A stretch of 64,000 bases of DNA, taken from the NCBI GenBank assembly GCA_964502145.1, contig CAZCVI010000033.1, forward strand, positions 8,697 to 72,696, given 5' to 3'. Of the stretch, positions 61,301 to 64,000 are shown piece by piece (position 1 is the stretch's first letter; each line of letters begins with the position of its first letter). Origin of the DNA: CAZCVI01 sp964502145 (GTDB taxonomy: Bacteria > Acidobacteriota > Aminicenantia > UBA2199). A program made the translations under genes and the position numbers. Below the pieces are notes generated by a model. It did no database searches. It had not been told where the DNA came from and was given only the letters and a program-made list of their open reading frames with translations.

Positions 61301-61339
61301 GGGCCGGAAATTCTTTTTGAAGTCGAATCAAACCGAATC

Positions 61340-61834
61340 TCAGAAAATGATCTCAATAAAATCTTCCAGCATGCTCTTTTGTGGATTCTCTACGATACGC
61401 CCGATCTCCTTGCCCGCACGGTAAAATATAAAGGTAGGGACACGCTCCACATTCAGTTCTGCCACATAATACTTGACCTCAGCACTCGCTTTGCGTGCGA
61501 CATTGTAATATTTTACACCCACCCGGCCCTGTTCCAATGAATCCAGAAGTTTAATAAAGGGGGGAACATTCGTCTTGGAATCACTGCACCACGTCCCCAG
61601 ATAAACCTCGATAGTCAGGTTTTCACCAATTTTAGCCTGACAGGTTGCCAACAACCCTTCATCCGGTTGGTACGTATCGTAGTTGCCCTGCCACTCGGGG
61701 CTGGTTTTTAAAATAGTCGCTTTTTCAATCACTTCATCACCTCCTTGGAGAAGAAGTGGTAACAGAAAGAATACTACCCCCATTATAAAAATCATATAAC
61801 CCATGGTGTTGTTTTTTTTGTTTATGTCGTTCAT
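61340..61834 (-). CDS. Membrane-anchored thioredoxin-like protein with an atypical active site
   Basis: The 164-residue protein has an N-terminal signal/anchor helix (about 12-30) and a thioredoxin fold: Y-L-G-T-W-C-S-D-S-K at the usual active-site place and R-V-P-T-F (the cis-Pro loop). The active site has only one cysteine (C-S-D-S instead of C-x-x-C), so it cannot form the usual redox disulfide and may bind or isomerise instead. It lies between the small membrane protein and the FHA gene. Confidence 0.8.
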   Translation of the reverse strand: MNDINKKNNTMGYMIFIMGVVFFLLPLLLQGGDEVIEKATILKTSPEWQGNYDTYQPDEGLLATCQAKIGENLTIEVYLGTWCSDSKTNVPPFIKLLDSLEQGRVGVKYYNVARKASAEVKYYVAELNVERVPTFIFYRAGKEIGRIVENPQKSMLEDFIEIIF

Positions 61835-61867
61835 CGGATATAGTCCTCCCGCGTTTTTCTTTCCCGT

Positions 61868-62305
61868 TTATCGTTTATGAAACACGATCTTTGCCGTTCC
61901 TTTTTTTCCTAACAGGATCACGTCCCCGTTCTGAAGCTGGGTTTCGCTTACTTTTTCATCATGGATGAAGATACCATTCGTGGAGTTGTCATCGCGGATA
62001 AAATAATTATCGCCGATAGCATAGATAGTGCAGTGCAATTTAGAAACGATTAATTCGGAGATAATGATATCGGACAAGGATGGATCGCGCCCGATACGGT
62101 TCTCAGTGGCTAACGTATGGATATTGGTTTTTTCATCATTGACATAGATATCTATTTCAGCGACTGGCTCGAAACTCTCAATACTGGTCTCTATTTTATC
62201 AAAGGAGATTTCATGTTGAATCATGTCCCCTTGTTCTTCCACAGGAGACTCATCGGCTTTTTTTTTAGCCGGAATGATTTTGGAAAAAACGGATTTAATA
62301 TTCAT
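61868..62305 (-). CDS. FHA-domain protein
   Basis: The 145-residue protein is hydrophilic in its N-terminal 55 residues and then has a forkhead-associated domain with R-I-G-R-D, S-K-L-H-C, N-S-T-N-G and L-x-N-G-D motifs (phosphothreonine recognition). It overlaps the PP2C phosphatase stop by 4 bp, which implies coupled translation. No Ser/Thr kinase is in the window, but these pairs normally work with one. Confidence 0.92.
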   Translation of the reverse strand: MNIKSVFSKIIPAKKKADESPVEEQGDMIQHEISFDKIETSIESFEPVAEIDIYVNDEKTNIHTLATENRIGRDPSLSDIIISELIVSKLHCTIYAIGDNYFIRDDNSTNGIFIHDEKVSETQLQNGDVILLGKKGTAKIVFHKR

Positions 62306-63165
62306 TTATCCTCCTCGTCGATGGTTGGTGGTTGTTTCTTAGCGCTGCCAGAAAAAAGGTCTTTTAAAAAGGTGAAAAAGCCGTGGTGGGGAGGGACAAT
62401 AAAAAGCGGTTCTGTTTTAGAGCCCTGGTGGTTGGGGTTGACGCGGAACACCAGCAGGGTAATATTATCGGTGCCGCCATTGGCATTGGCCAGATCAATC
62501 AATTCCTCGGTGGCTTTCCTGGCATTGAAGGATTGGATGTATTCTTTGATCGTGGTGTCGGTCACCATGTTACTCAGGCCATCGGAGCACATGGCAAAAA
62601 TATCCCCTTCCCTGATATCAAGGCCATCATTGGTTTCCGGTTCAAAGGCTTCGCGTGCGCCCAGCGACATATAGAGGATGTTCTTTTGGGGGTGGCCCCG
62701 TGCCTCGTCTTCAGTAATGCGACCCTCTTCGACCAACTTGCCCACAAAAGTATGGTCTGAAGTTAATTTGACAATCTTTTCATCTCGTACCAGATATACC
62801 CTGGAATCGCCTACATGCACCAGATGGGCTTTCATATCTGCCAGTACTACAGCGCTGAAAGTAGTTCCCATACCGCGTTTTTGCGGGTCATCGGTAGCTT
62901 TTTTTAAGATCACTCCATTGGCTTGTTCCAAGGCGCGGTCCATGGACTCGCGGATTCCACAGGCTGCTTTTCTAAATTTTTTATAATATTTCACAAAGGT
63001 CAGGGTCCCCAGTTTAGAGGCTACATCACCGGCTTGGTGCCCCCCCATGCCATCCGCTACCACAAAAAGGAATTCGTCGTCGCCCAGTTTCTCTATGGCA
63101 AAATAATCCTCGTTTCCTTTTCTTACTTGTCCTTTGTCGCTTTTACCAAAATAATCAACCCTCAT
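62302..63165 (-). CDS. PP2C-family Ser/Thr protein phosphatase
   Basis: The 287-residue PPM phosphatase has the metal-binding V-A-D-G-M-G-G-H, V-G-D-S-R, C-S-D-G-L-S and G-G-T-D-N-I in the right order. A tail of about 40 residues extends past the domain. A clear GAGGA ribosome site lies before the ATG. With the overlapping FHA gene it forms a phosphothreonine signalling module, a type often linked to envelope synthesis or secretion. Confidence 0.95.
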   Translation of the reverse strand: MRVDYFGKSDKGQVRKGNEDYFAIEKLGDDEFLFVVADGMGGHQAGDVASKLGTLTFVKYYKKFRKAACGIRESMDRALEQANGVILKKATDDPQKRGMGTTFSAVVLADMKAHLVHVGDSRVYLVRDEKIVKLTSDHTFVGKLVEEGRITEDEARGHPQKNILYMSLGAREAFEPETNDGLDIREGDIFAMCSDGLSNMVTDTTIKEYIQSFNARKATEELIDLANANGGTDNITLLVFRVNPNHQGSKTEPLFIVPPHHGFFTFLKDLFSGSAKKQPPTIDEEDK

Positions 63166-63283
63166 TGACTATCCTCATTATTTATGTCCTCATTAATAAT
63201 GTCTTTAATATTGTCTTTACTTTTTCTGCTGTTGCTATATCTGAAAGTGTCTATAACTCTTTTAACATAACGAATTTTATTTG

Positions 63284-63751
63284 TCAAATCGCTTTTATTT
63301 TTTTTAAAAGCGCCGAGGTCGAGGTTTCGGTTTTGAAATCGAAAATCAGGAGTTTTCCACCGGCTTGTTCTACTTCGTGGCGTCCGACGACCTGATGGGG
63401 TTGGTAATCGCCACCTTTCACCAGCACATCAACACGGAGAAGCCCTTTAATTAATTGCAAGGGTGTATCTTCGCTAAAGGGAATGATAAAATCCACGAAC
63501 ATGAGCGCTTCCAGTATTTCCATTCGTTCCCCCAGAGGATAGATGGGGCGCTGGTCACCTTTGAGTCGTTTCACGGAATTGTCGTCATTGATACCCAGAA
63601 TTACATAATCGCCGCTGTTTTTGGCGAATTCCAGTAACTGGATGTGCCCGGCATGCAGTAAATCAAATACCCCGTTGGTAAAAACGATCTTTTTGCCAGT
63701 TAAAGGTTTTAGCTGCTCGTTCAATGTAGGAATATCGTAAAATATCTTCAT
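63284..63751 (-). CDS. RfaE2-like nucleotidyltransferase (heptose-1-phosphate adenylyltransferase type)
   Basis: The 155-residue cytidylyltransferase-fold protein has V-F-D-L-L-H-A-G-H (HxGH) and a C-terminal S-T-S-A-L-L-K-K, matching the C-terminal half of HldE or stand-alone RfaE2. It makes ADP-D-glycero-manno-heptose in LPS core synthesis. The kinase half is not in the window. It supports a Gram-negative envelope. Confidence 0.88.
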   Translation of the reverse strand: MKIFYDIPTLNEQLKPLTGKKIVFTNGVFDLLHAGHIQLLEFAKNSGDYVILGINDDNSVKRLKGDQRPIYPLGERMEILEALMFVDFIIPFSEDTPLQLIKGLLRVDVLVKGGDYQPHQVVGRHEVEQAGGKLLIFDFKTETSTSALLKKIKAI

Positions 63752-64000
63752 TTTATTTCAAACCCACCGCACTTCCCGTGGGATATAGAGCAAGACAAGC
63801 AAGGTACGGGGAAATTGGCGAAACCCATCGTTGCGTATTGAATGCATTACCAAATTGAACCCAACAAATAATATGCACCTCCAAATCCAAGCTTTATATA
63901 CGTCTCACAACATAACACAGTCCAATCCAATTGTCAAGACAGGAATCAGTATCTATTCAGTTTTTTGGCAATAGGAATTGATAAGATTCCTATAAGTCTC
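63752..64000. other. Intergenic sequence at window edge
   Basis: The 249 bp after the RfaE2-like gene start contain no recognisable gene, repeat or hairpin. Upstream promoter elements for the minus-strand gene may lie here, but none stood out. Confidence 0.4.

Overview
The window looks like a chromosomal segment of a Gram-negative bacterium from a poorly cultured lineage. An Acidobacteriota/Aminicenantes-like origin is my guess, based on the multidomain Ig/BACON surface protein, myo-inositol phosphate synthase beside a CDP-alcohol phosphatidyltransferase, and many minisatellite hairpins. That assignment is inference and is not proved by any single gene. No rRNA, tRNA, CRISPR array or transposase gene was seen.

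Layout. (1) 1-2.9 kb: the 3' part of a large surface beta-propeller/Ig/BACON protein. (2) 3.2-14.7 kb: a B12-type radical SAM protein, then a pseudaminic-acid-type nonulosonate pathway (PseB, PseC, PseG, PseI, a GNAT). PseF is apparently supplied by the C-terminal half of an unusual NeuB-like/CMP-transferase fusion. (3) 14.7-22.3 kb: an accessory cassette of VOC protein, acyl-adenylating ligase, inositol-monophosphatase-like phosphatase, PdxA homologue, acyl carrier protein, PIG-L deacetylase, SDR, metallophosphoesterase and ATP-grasp ligase. It plausibly makes and attaches an unusual acyl group to an amino sugar. (4) 22.3-30.1 kb: three large GT-B-like proteins, a CmoB-like methyltransferase, a ParB/Srx-fold protein and an internally duplicated HxH protein. 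(5) 30.3-33.6 kb: a CDP-6-deoxyhexose pathway (RfbF, RfbG, a cupin 3,5-epimerase, an RmlD-like reductase). (6) 33.6-50 kb: glycan assembly, with five GT2/GT4 enzymes, two O-antigen ligase/polymerase-like proteins, a WecG/TagA transferase, a CDP-paratose-2-epimerase-like SDR, a Gtr-like module, a methyltransferase and a NodB-family deacetylase. (7) 50.2-54 kb: an SGNH-like protein convergent with an MBOAT acyltransferase (O-acylation), and a DUF2914 membrane protein. (8) 54-64 kb, mostly on the minus strand: an AAA/DUF4143 ATPase, inositol-lipid genes, a viroplasmin-RNase H, small envelope proteins, an FHA/PP2C pair and an RfaE2-type nucleotidyltransferase.

Genes from 3.2 to 50 kb are nearly all on the plus strand, and many overlap by 4 bp, so they form one or a few long operons for a surface polysaccharide or glycoprotein glycan. 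No Wzx flippase, ABC exporter or initiating phosphoglycosyl transferase was recognised, so these must lie elsewhere.

The most striking non-gene feature is a dispersed repeat system. It consists of 9-bp units (a fixed hexamer plus a variable triplet) arranged as head-to-head arms around a conserved centre, some bounded by terminal inverted repeats. Two families with different hexamers (GTCCAG and TCCCAT) share the same architecture and the same terminal sequence. Nearly every copy lies in the short gap just before a start codon, and three arrays abut or provide a stop codon. A separate 17-copy, 22-bp iteron-like array sits in a 1.2-kb gene-free stretch at 55.6-56.7 kb.
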